Assembly: GCA_965248635.1 (NCBI GenBank)
Contig: OZ252114.1
Span: 1-64,000 of the forward strand
DNA length: 64,000 nt
From: CBDAPI01 sp965248635
GTDB lineage: Bacteria; Acidobacteriota; UBA6911; RPQK01; CBDAPI01
Reading direction: 5' to 3'
The notes below the pieces were generated by a model, which saw only the letters and a program-made list of their open reading frames with translations, did not search any database and had not been told where the DNA came from. Below, piece after piece: positions 33,210-40,894 of this stretch (its first letter is position 1; each line of letters begins with the position of its first letter). Position numbers and translations under genes: made by a program.

Positions 33210-33770
33210 TCTCCGCGCTGTCGCTTCAGCAGACGTCTGCCTCGAACTCAGGCCCCTTCCCTCCAGCGGGGTTAGCCGCTTTCCTCAGTAATACGAGCCT
33301 GTCCGCCACCCCTGCCCGCCCGACCTGTCCCTCGCGGGTTGCCGGTTGAGGACCGTGCGGCCGTCCTCGCCGACAGGGGCTTCCCGTGTTGCTTGCGATT
33401 TCCTCTTAAGTGCGTGCCGTCGCCATTACCCCGGCGGAACCAACGGGTGCTGTTGCTCGACTTCCCCGCTGACGGCGGCCTTCCCTGTAATTCAGCCAGG
33501 TCGGCTTCCGCATTGCCCTTTTCGAGGCCTGCTTAGCGTTCACTACTCGTTACGGCCTGCACCTTCGCCAAGTCGCCTAACGCGACCCTCTGCACCGAAG
33601 GCTTCAGCAGATTCGTTACCTCCTCTACTGCTCCGATTGCTACCGGCTGGAGCGACAGTTGCCGGGTGGGTTTTGCACCCACTGAAAATCGCCGCCTTTT
33701 CACGGCGCACTGAATAGCCCGGGCTAAAAAGCCCTTTAACTTCTTACCGGAATTTCGCAGGATAACAGGC

Positions 33771-34109
33771 ATGACCATTTTCAAGAAGATCATTGACGGT
33801 GAGATCCCGGCCGACATCGTCTACGATGACGAAGACTGCCTCGCTTTTAGGGATGTGAATCCACAGGCTCCGATTCATATTCTGGTGATTCCCAAGAAGG
33901 CGATGGCCAGTCTGGCGGGGGCGGAGCGGGAAGACGAGAGGCTACTTGGACATCTTCTTCTCAAGGTGGCTGAGATCGCCCGGGACCAGGGTCTGGAAGG
34001 GGATGGCTACCGCGTCGTAGCCAATATCGGTCGAAACGGCGGCCAATCGGTTGACCACCTTCACTTTCACCTCTTGGGCGGCCGCCCCCTGAGTTGGCCT
34101 CCGGGTTAG
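33771..34109 (+). CDS. HIT-family nucleotide hydrolase (HinT-like)
   Basis: A 112-residue histidine-triad protein. FKKIIDGEIPADIVYDDEDC and the C-terminal triad HLHFHLLGGRPL are the standard signatures; the usual W-P-P-G end is present, so it is complete. These enzymes cleave purine nucleoside phosphoramidates and aminoacyl adenylates; placement between ileS and leuS fits a role in removing adenylates made by synthetases, though that is inference. A MITE-like element starts four bases after its stop. Confidence 0.92.
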   Translation: MTIFKKIIDGEIPADIVYDDEDCLAFRDVNPQAPIHILVIPKKAMASLAGAEREDERLLGHLLLKVAEIARDQGLEGDGYRVVANIGRNGGQSVDHLHFHLLGGRPLSWPPG

Positions 34110-34113
34110 TGCG

Positions 34114-34282
34114 CTAGTGCAGCCCGCCATAAGTTCTGACCCAGCTTCAGGCGCCCCTCCCCGCCACTGGCGTTGTTGCGCTCGCTCGCCATATAGCTGG
34201 ATATGACTCGCTCCCGACGCCTAGCCAGCGACGACGATTGACGCGCTGACTCTGGATCAGAACTTATGGCGAGATGCACTAG
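34114..34282 (+). mobile_element. MITE-like element 1 (CTAGTGCA ends)
   Basis: Imperfect inverted repeats of about 26 bases: CTAGTGCAGCCCGCCATAAG at 34114 and its complement CTTATGGCGAGATGCACTAG ending at 34282. The 169-bp unit has no gene. The outermost CTAG at both ends contains TA, as for IS630/Tc1-type elements that insert at TA. Confidence 0.75.
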
Positions 34283-34332
34283 TACTTACTCACTGGCAAC
34301 TCCCCTCCTGAAACTGCATCTTCTGAAGAACG

Positions 34333-36768
34333 ATGGGCGAGAAGCAAAGTTCCCGTGTCTACGACTTCCAGACGATTGAAGAGAAGTGGCAGGACTACTG
34401 GGAAGAGAACAAGACATTCAAAGCGGAGTACGATCCGGCCAGGCCCAAGTTCTATTGTCTGGACATGTTCCCCTATCCGTCCGGCCAGGGCCTGCATGTT
34501 GGCCATCCCGAGGGATACACGGCCACCGATATTGTCTCGCGGTACAAGCGGATGAGGGGATTCAATGTTCTTCATCCGATGGGATGGGATGCCTTCGGTC
34601 TTCCGGCCGAACAGTACGCCATTGAAACTGGTACGCACCCCAGGGAAACGACAGCCCGGAATGTCGATCTCTTTCGAAAGCAGCTCAAGATGCTGGGCTT
34701 TTCCTATGATTGGGATCGCGAGATCAACACCACTGACGAGAAGTACTACAAGTGGACCCAGTGGATTTTTCTCAAGCTTTACGAGAAGGGACTGGCCTAC
34801 CAGTCGGAAGAGCCTGTCAACTGGTGCCCGGCCCTGGGTACGGTGCTGGCCAATGAAGAGGTGATTGACGGGAAGTCGGAGCGCGGGGGGCACCCGGTGA
34901 TCAAGAAGCCCATTCGCCAGTGGGTCCTGAAGATCACCGAGTATGCCGAACGCCTGCTGGCCGATCTGGATGAACTGGAGTGGCCCGAGAGTCTCAAGGA
35001 GATGCAGCGTAACTGGATCGGCAAGAGCTACGGAGCCAACATTGATTTTCAGGTGGTGGGTTGCGATTCCAGTTTTCGAGTCTTCACGACGCGACCGGAC
35101 ACGCTCTTTGGAGCCACTTTTTGCGTGCTGGCGCCGGAGCATCCGCTGGTAGCCCAGATTACGCAACCCTCCTGCAAAGACCAGGTTGAGGAGTATGTTG
35201 AGTCCACACTGCTCAAGACCGACCGGGAGAGGACGGTGGTGGAGGGGAAGACCGGAGTGGACACTGGAGCCCGGGCCATGAATCCGGCCAGTGGTGAGGA
35301 GATTCCGATTCTCATTGCAGACTACGTCCTGATTTCGTACGGCCACGGAGCCATCATGGCCGTTCCAGGGCACGATGAACGGGACCATGAATTCGCGCGG
35401 CGGTATGACCTTCCCATCCGGAGAGTTGTGACAGGCGGTGAGGAAGAGGATATTTACAAAGCGGCCCACCATGGAGACGGAACTCTTGTCAACTCCGGCT
35501 TCCTGGATGGTCTGGCCAAGGAGGAGGCCATCCGGGAAATGATTGGGTGGCTGGATCGTGAAGGTTGGGGAGCAGGCGCAGTCAACTATAAGATTCGGGA
35601 CTGGCTGTTCTCACGCCAGCGCTACTGGGGAGAGCCCTTTCCTCTGGCTCATGACGAGAAGGGCAATGTGATTTCTCTGGAGGAAGACCTGCCCGTGGTA
35701 CTCCCTGAACTGGCCGACTACCAGCCCTCGGAAAGCGGAGAACCACCCCTGTCAAGAGCTCAGGACTGGCTCTACCTGGAAAAGGACGGGATCCGCTATC
35801 GACGGGAAACCAACACCATGCCCCAGTGGGCCGGTTCCTGCTGGTATTTCATTCGTTTTGTGGACGCGCACAACGATGCCGAGCCCTGGGACCCGGCTGT
35901 GGAGGCTTACTGGATGCCGGTCGATCTTTACATCGGCGGGGCGGAACACGCGGTCCTGCATCTGCTCTACGCTCGCTTCTGGCAGAAGGTTCTTTACGAT
36001 CTGGGCTATGTTTCGACAAACGAGCCGTTCAAGAAAGTGATCAATCAGGGAATGATCCTGGGCGAGAACGGCGAGCGAATGTCCAAGAGCAGGGGTAATG
36101 TCGTGAATCCCGACGACGTCATCGAACAATGGGGTGCCGATTCTTTCCGGCTCTACGAAATGTTCATGGGACCTCTAGAGGCAGTCAAACCCTGGCAGAC
36201 CAAGGGAATTGGCGGTGTTCACCGGTTCCTTTCCAGGTTCTGGAGACTGGCGGTCGACTCAGACGGAGAGCTCAGCCAGCGGGTTCAAGCTGAAGCTGAG
36301 TCTGAGACCTTCCAGCGGCATCTGCACAGAACCGTCAAGAAAGTGACCGAGGACATCGAAGCTCTCCAGTTCAACACGGCCATCTCGGCGATGATGGAGC
36401 TGCTCAACGCGGCTTACAAGGAGGCCGGGATCACTCGCGAGTCGCTGGGGACGCTGGTGCGGTTGTTGAGTCCTTTCGCTCCCCACCTGGCGGAGGAGAT
36501 CTGGAGCCATTTGGGACACAGAGGAACCTTGGCCTACGAGCCCTGGCCGGAATATCAGACGGAGCTGGTTCAGGAAGAGACGGTTACGATCTCGATTCAG
36601 GTGAACGGAAAACTGAGAGGCACCCTGACGGTTCCCGCCGAAATGGAACGGGATGACATTGTGACGCAGGCCAGGGAAGTGCAGAGCGTCCAGAGACACC
36701 TCCAGGGCAAGACCATCCGCAAGGAGATCTTTGTTCCCGGTCGCATTGTGAATTTTGTTGTTAATTAG
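34333..36768 (+). CDS. leuS: Leucyl-tRNA synthetase
   Basis: An 811-residue class I synthetase charging tRNA-Leu. The HIGH motif is GLHVGHPEGY and the KMSKS loop GERMSKSRGNVVNPDD. The editing domain (TRPDTLFGATFCVLAPEHPL, ... GHDERDHEFARRYDLPI) is intact. The C-terminal domain ends normally (QGKTIRKEIFVPGRIVNFVVN). ATG at 34333 follows CTGAAGAACG, a weak ribosome binding site. It stands alone, followed by a long inverted repeat. Confidence 0.97.
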   Translation: MGEKQSSRVYDFQTIEEKWQDYWEENKTFKAEYDPARPKFYCLDMFPYPSGQGLHVGHPEGYTATDIVSRYKRMRGFNVLHPMGWDAFGLPAEQYAIETGTHPRETTARNVDLFRKQLKMLGFSYDWDREINTTDEKYYKWTQWIFLKLYEKGLAYQSEEPVNWCPALGTVLANEEVIDGKSERGGHPVIKKPIRQWVLKITEYAERLLADLDELEWPESLKEMQRNWIGKSYGANIDFQVVGCDSSFRVFTTRPDTLFGATFCVLAPEHPLVAQITQPSCKDQVEEYVESTLLKTDRERTVVEGKTGVDTGARAMNPASGEEIPILIADYVLISYGHGAIMAVPGHDERDHEFARRYDLPIRRVVTGGEEEDIYKAAHHGDGTLVNSGFLDGLAKEEAIREMIGWLDREGWGAGAVNYKIRDWLFSRQRYWGEPFPLAHDEKGNVISLEEDLPVVLPELADYQPSESGEPPLSRAQDWLYLEKDGIRYRRETNTMPQWAGSCWYFIRFVDAHNDAEPWDPAVEAYWMPVDLYIGGAEHAVLHLLYARFWQKVLYDLGYVSTNEPFKKVINQGMILGENGERMSKSRGNVVNPDDVIEQWGADSFRLYEMFMGPLEAVKPWQTKGIGGVHRFLSRFWRLAVDSDGELSQRVQAEAESETFQRHLHRTVKKVTEDIEALQFNTAISAMMELLNAAYKEAGITRESLGTLVRLLSPFAPHLAEEIWSHLGHRGTLAYEPWPEYQTELVQEETVTISIQVNGKLRGTLTVPAEMERDDIVTQAREVQSVQRHLQGKTIRKEIFVPGRIVNFVVN

Positions 36769-36967
36769 GTTCTGGGTTCTAGGTTCTGGGGTTTTGGCAT
36801 CCTCGAAAGTGGGAGGGGCCTCAGGGCCGCGACCCGGGAATCTAAGCGTGGGCGCCAGGAAAGTCGGAGGGGCCTCAGGGCTCCGTCCGGGAATTTAAAC
36901 GTCCTCCGCCCTGAGGCCCCGCCGACTTTCCAGAACCCAGAACCCACAACCTAGAACCCAGAACCTC
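36766..36967. repeat. Long nested inverted repeat after leuS
   Basis: Inner arms 36859-36881 and 36908-36930 pair over 23 bases with one mismatch (GAAAGTCGG...CCTCAGGGC). Outer arms are GGTTCTGGGTTCTAGG-type (36767-36789) against their complement (36929-36967). A third partial copy of the inner arm is at 36807-36826. It can form a large hairpin and may end leuS transcription; the outer motif also recurs around REP copies at 38.7 and 52.6-52.8 kb. Confidence 0.7.
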
Positions 36968-37101
36968 CCTACTGCTAGAATCAAAAATTCAAACTGAGCG
37001 CAATAAACTGCGTCTAACCTAATGACAGCCTGTTGGGCAAACGATCAATCGAGAGAATAGGACCGGTGAGAATCCGGCTTCGAGTTTAGAGGAGGATTAC
37101 G

Positions 37102-38682
37102 ATGGCGGAACGAAGAGGCTTTTTCAGGACAGCGCCCGGGCTGGCATTTCTTGCCATCCTGGCCACGCTGGGGCTAGGGATCATCATCGGTTCGATTGTT
37201 TCGGACGGTGTCGGAGCAAATCCCTCTGAAGTTCAGGTCGCGAAACTGACTCGCAAGGGAGGCGGCGCTCCACTGGTGCTCGATCGGGAAGTTGCCCTGC
37301 ACGAGGGCTTCTCCCGGGTGGTTGAGACGGTCGGACCTGCGGTCGTCAACGTCAGGACCCAGGCTCTGGTGGAGGTTCCGAGAGGCGGACTGCCGGACGC
37401 CCTGCGCGAATTCTTCGGCCGTGACCCCTTCAACGCACCCGACGAAGGGCGAGAACCCCAGGAGCGCAAGGCCTCCGGTGTGGGGTCCGGCGTGGTTGTG
37501 GACAGTGCCGGCTACATCTTGACCAACCACCACGTCGTCCAGTCGGCCGACAAAATCACGGTCACTCTTGCCAGCAATTCGAGTTATCCGGCCGAAGTGA
37601 TTGGTTTAGACAGACAATCCGATTTGGCAGTCCTGAAAATAGATGCTGATGAACTATTACCCTTCGCTAAGATCGGGGATTCCGAAAATGTGAAAGTGGG
37701 GGACTGGGTGCTGGCCATCGGAAGCCCTTTCAATCTCCAGAAGACGGTCACGGCCGGAATCGTCTCGGCCACAGGTCGCGTTGGGCTGACCCAGATATTC
37801 GGTGATTACATTCAAACAGACGCTGCCATCAATCCCGGAAACAGCGGCGGTCCGCTGGTCAATGCCCGGGGAGAAGTTATTGGAATCAACTCTTTCATCA
37901 CGACCCGCAGCGGTGCATCCGTTGGGGTCGGTTTTGCCATTCCCTCGACGGTGTTCGTGAATTCCTACAATCAGCTGGTCACCAAGGGAAAAATCGAGCG
38001 GGGTTTCATGGGAATCTCCATGAATCTTGGCTCGATCACTCCTGAAATGGCCGAGTTTTTCGGTGTGGCCGGGGATGCCGCAGACGGTGTCAAGGACGGC
38101 GATGGAGTTTTGGTTACCCAGGTCATCGAGGACGGGCCGGCTGATCAGGCTGGGGTCGAGGCGGAAGATGTCATCGTCAGGGTAGCCGAAAGAGAGGTCA
38201 AGACTTCCTGGGATCTGCGGGCGGCGATTGCCAACACACCTCCAGACGAAGAGATTCCCATCCAGGTGGTTCGGAAGGGTGAAGTTCTGGAGTTATCGGT
38301 TACCCTTGCGGAACGGACGCTGGAGCAGGAACTGGAAGACCAGGCGGAGGGCATCTCCCTGGATGAAAAAGTCGAACGGGATCGGAAGAAGGAGATTGGT
38401 CTCGAGGTCCGCTCCGCCTCAGAGCGCGATCTGGAAAGGCTAAGAATCGAAGGCGAAGAAGGAATTCTCATTCTGGAAGTCACGCCCACTAGTCTGGCCG
38501 ACGACGCCGGCCTGTTGCCCGGGCAGGTCGTGACCCATGTCAATGGCGAGTCCGTGACCTCGGGAGCGGAATTCAGGGATAGGATTCTCGAGCTGGAACC
38601 CGGCTCCGGCGTGATCCTGCGCCTCGTCTATTCGGCCGAGCGCCGGACGTGGATCCGCTACACGTCGTTTGTGAAGCCGTGA
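37102..38682 (+). CDS. DegP/HtrA-type periplasmic serine protease
   Basis: A 526-residue Do-family protease. An N-terminal membrane anchor or signal (LAFLAILATLGLGIIIGSIV) puts the rest in the periplasm. The trypsin-like domain has the triad His in LTNHHVVQSA, Asp in SDLAVLKID and Ser in NPGNSGGPL. Two PDZ domains follow (GFMGISMNLG...ADQAGVEAEDVI and LEVTPTSLADDAGLLPGQVV). A GGAGG sequence precedes the ATG. It degrades or refolds damaged envelope proteins. Complete and well conserved. Confidence 0.95.
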   Translation: MAERRGFFRTAPGLAFLAILATLGLGIIIGSIVSDGVGANPSEVQVAKLTRKGGGAPLVLDREVALHEGFSRVVETVGPAVVNVRTQALVEVPRGGLPDALREFFGRDPFNAPDEGREPQERKASGVGSGVVVDSAGYILTNHHVVQSADKITVTLASNSSYPAEVIGLDRQSDLAVLKIDADELLPFAKIGDSENVKVGDWVLAIGSPFNLQKTVTAGIVSATGRVGLTQIFGDYIQTDAAINPGNSGGPLVNARGEVIGINSFITTRSGASVGVGFAIPSTVFVNSYNQLVTKGKIERGFMGISMNLGSITPEMAEFFGVAGDAADGVKDGDGVLVTQVIEDGPADQAGVEAEDVIVRVAEREVKTSWDLRAAIANTPPDEEIPIQVVRKGEVLELSVTLAERTLEQELEDQAEGISLDEKVERDRKKEIGLEVRSASERDLERLRIEGEEGILILEVTPTSLADDAGLLPGQVVTHVNGESVTSGAEFRDRILELEPGSGVILRLVYSAERRTWIRYTSFVKP

Positions 38683-38747
38683 GGGGAGTTTCGGGTTCCG
38701 AGTTCCGGGTTCTCTGTTGGTCCTGCCCTTGTTCGGAGAGCAGTCAA

Positions 38748-38806
38748 CAGAACCTGAAGCGCAGCGAGGGCTGAGTAGTAGCCGCGGCCTGGCGCCCGCG
38801 GTTTTG
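38748..38806 (+). repeat. REP-like dispersed repeat, copy B
   Basis: CAGAACCTGAAGCGCAGCGAGGGCTGAG... with core CCGCGGCCTGGCGCCCGCGG, between the protease and alanine dehydrogenase genes. Preceded by GGTTCC-type short repeats. Confidence 0.8.
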
Positions 38807-38921
38807 TTGGCCTGTCTTTGTCAAACCTGTCGACCGGTAGCCATTGCATTTCCACTCGGATCACTCTATTTTGAGGGCGTATCCAAGAACAAAGTGACTG
38901 CCCTTTTGAGGGGCTGCTTAA

Positions 38922-40034
38922 GTGATTATTGGAGTTCCGAGCGAAATCAAAGACAGTGAGTACCGTGTAGGGATGGTACCATCGGGAGCCCACCAGTTGA
39001 CCGGGGATGACCACCAGGTTGTGATCGAGTCCTGAGCCGGCGCCGGCTCAGGTTTCGAAGACGAAGAGTATCAAGAGGCGGGCGCCACCATCGTCCCAAA
39101 TGCGGCCGAGATCTATTCGGTCAGCGACATGGTGGTGAAGGTGAAAGAGCCGATCGGACCCGAATATGTGCTGCTGCGAGACGGGCAGATCCTTTTCTGC
39201 TTTCTGCATCTGGCGCCACTGCCGCGGTTGACCGAGGTGCTCCTGCAGCGAAGGGTCACGGGAATCGCCTACGAGACGCTCCGCAATCGGAACGGAGGAC
39301 TGCCTCTTCTGACACCAATGAGCGAAGTGGCCGGCCGCATGTCCGCTATTGTGGGAGCCTATTACCTGCAGAGACCCTGCCAGGGAAGAGGCGTTTTGCT
39401 GGGGGGAATTCCAGGTGTCAGACCCGGGCTAGTGGTGGTCGTTGGAGCCGGGACGGTCGGATTGAACGCGATGAAAATGGCGATGGGGCTGGGAGCCCAG
39501 GTGAACATACTGGACGTGGATGTCGACAGGCTTCGTCATCTGGACGATCTGTACTTTGGCCAGATTGAGACTCTCTACTCGAATACTTTCCACCTCTCGG
39601 AAGCCACAAAGAGGGCCGATCTGGTGATTGGAGCCGTACTGATTCCCGGAGCCAGCGCTCCCAAGCTGGTAACTCGTGAAATGGTCAGCAACATGAAGCC
39701 GGGCTCAGTCATTGTCGATGTTGCCGTTGACCAGGGAGGCTGCTGTGAGACCTCGCGTCCGACCACACACAGCCATCCGGTATACGAGGTCGATGGAGTC
39801 TTGCACTATTGCGTGACCAATATGCCGGGAGCCATGCCCAGGACTTCCACCTTCGGTCTCACCAATGCGACTCTTCCGTACATCAGGGAAATCGCCGGGA
39901 AGGGTTTTGTTCGGAGTGTGACCGAGAACAGTTTGATCGCGACCGGAGTCAATACTTTTGAGGGCAGCATAACCTGCCTGCCGGTTGCCGCTTCCCAGGG
40001 ACTCGAGCACGTTGAGTTGACGGAATTGATGTGA
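38922..40034 (+). pseudogene. ald: Alanine dehydrogenase with an in-frame stop
   Basis: The frame from GTG at 38922 (after GAGGGG) reads IIGVPSEIKDSEYRVGMVPSG, the exact start of alanine dehydrogenase, and continues at normal length (370 codons) to 40034. Codon 38 is TGA (39033-39035) at the conserved glycine of the E-x-GAGxGSGF loop; GGA to TGA would explain it. Downstream all landmarks are intact: KVKEP substrate site, GAGTVGLNAMKMAMGLGA NAD site, NMPGAMPRTST. The enzyme would interconvert alanine and pyruvate. Translation from the ATG at 39129 would give a protein lacking the substrate-binding N-terminus. The only lesion is the stop. Confidence 0.85.
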
Positions 40035-40858
40035 TTTCAACTCCCGCACAGGCAGCCGTCGGAGGACTCCCGTCATGGCAACCTCCATCGGGCCAGATTG
40101 TGTGCCGGCGGGTTTCGATTGATGCCGCTGCTTCCGGTGCGAAGAACATGTCCCGGGATCGGCTGCTGCTAGAGCAGGCAGAATCGTCCACTGATCTGGT
40201 CACGGTGGTTCGTCTCTACAGGTGGTCAAGACCCACGGTATCGCTGGGTCGCCACCAGGATCCGGCGCAAGCCATTGATCTACCCTACTGTGAGAGGAAT
40301 GAGATCGAGTGGGTCCGGAGACCGACCGGTGGTCGAGCCGTTTTCCATGACCAGGAATTGACTTACGCCGTTGTTTCCAATGACCCTCATCTTTTTCCCT
40401 CTGGGAGCATCAGTGCGACCTACCGTCTGGTTTCTCAGATTCTGGCTCGCGGCCTGGGAGCACTCGGGGGAGCGGTTTCTCTCCAGCGGAGGCGGAGCAG
40501 CGTTGTCCAAAGGGGGGTACCGATCAACCCCTGTTTTGCAACAGCATCTCGTCATGAGCTGTTGTTCCAGGGTCGGAAACTGGTCGGCAGCGCGCAGCGC
40601 CGGCTGAGGCGCAGCTTTCTTCAGCATGGCTCCATCCCGGTCCGGCTCGACTATCGACGACAGGCGAGGGTGCTGAAGTTCGATGCGGATCGGCTCCGGT
40701 CGACGCTGACTTGCTGGGGAGAAGTTTCTTCTTCGCAGAATCCCGTTGAGGACCTTTCAGGGGCGCTGCTGCAGGCGTTTGCCCGCTATCTGGGACTCCT
40801 GTCCACGTCTCCCGGTCACTCAGCATTGAATCAGAACCCGAGCGCCAGCGAGGGCTGA
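40031..40858 (+). CDS. Lipoate-protein ligase / octanoyltransferase family protein
   Basis: A 275-residue BPL/LplA/LipB-fold protein. RPTVSLGRHQDP, the VRRPTGGRAVFHDQELTYAV loop and GRKLVGSAQRR (conserved Lys) are the family signatures, close to LplA/LipM-type octanoyltransferases. It attaches lipoyl or octanoyl groups to E2 and GcvH proteins. GTG start at 40031 overlaps the ald stop, so it was probably co-transcribed with ald. The last 9 codons (NQNPSASEG) are read from REP-like copy C, which replaces the native C-terminus. Confidence 0.82.
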   Translation: MISTPAQAAVGGLPSWQPPSGQIVCRRVSIDAAASGAKNMSRDRLLLEQAESSTDLVTVVRLYRWSRPTVSLGRHQDPAQAIDLPYCERNEIEWVRRPTGGRAVFHDQELTYAVVSNDPHLFPSGSISATYRLVSQILARGLGALGGAVSLQRRRSSVVQRGVPINPCFATASRHELLFQGRKLVGSAQRRLRRSFLQHGSIPVRLDYRRQARVLKFDADRLRSTLTCWGEVSSSQNPVEDLSGALLQAFARYLGLLSTSPGHSALNQNPSASEG

Positions 40859-40888
40859 GCAGCACCGCGGCCTGCGCCCGCGGTGCTG
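40832..40888 (+). repeat. REP-like dispersed repeat, copy C
   Basis: CAGAACCCGAGCGCCAGCGAGGGCTGAG with the core ACCGCGGCC...GCCCGCGGTGCTG. It overlaps the 3' end of the lipoate ligase gene and precedes the convergent beta-lactamase-fold gene. Confidence 0.8.
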
Positions 40889-40894
40889 TTAATC

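Larger units (their letters stand above)
31800..33710 (-). mobile_element. Group II intron
   Basis: On the minus strand the intron begins GTGCGCCG at 33710. It continues through structured domains I-IV, an internal reverse transcriptase gene, and domain V at 31871-31839 (GAGCCGGATGCGG, GAAA-type loop, CCGCACGTCCGGTTC). The 3' end is near 31800 but I could not place domain VI exactly. It sits between ileS and the HIT gene, just after a hairpin with GGGCT...AGCCC on the same strand, which resembles a terminator. No coding gene is interrupted. Confidence 0.85.

Noticed and set aside
34279..35472. 397-codon minus-strand frame across leuS
   Set aside because: Antisense of leucyl-tRNA synthetase; no start signal or family resemblance.
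36766..36967. CRISPR or tandem-repeat array after leuS
   Set aside because: The units are inverted arms of a hairpin with short GGTTCTGGG repeats, not equal repeats with unique spacers.
39033..39035. TGA read as glycine (alternative genetic code)
   Set aside because: The position is a conserved Gly, which would fit such a code, but TGA is the normal stop of many intact genes here (for example hrcA, leucyl-operon neighbours, tmk, pdxA), so a point mutation is far more likely.
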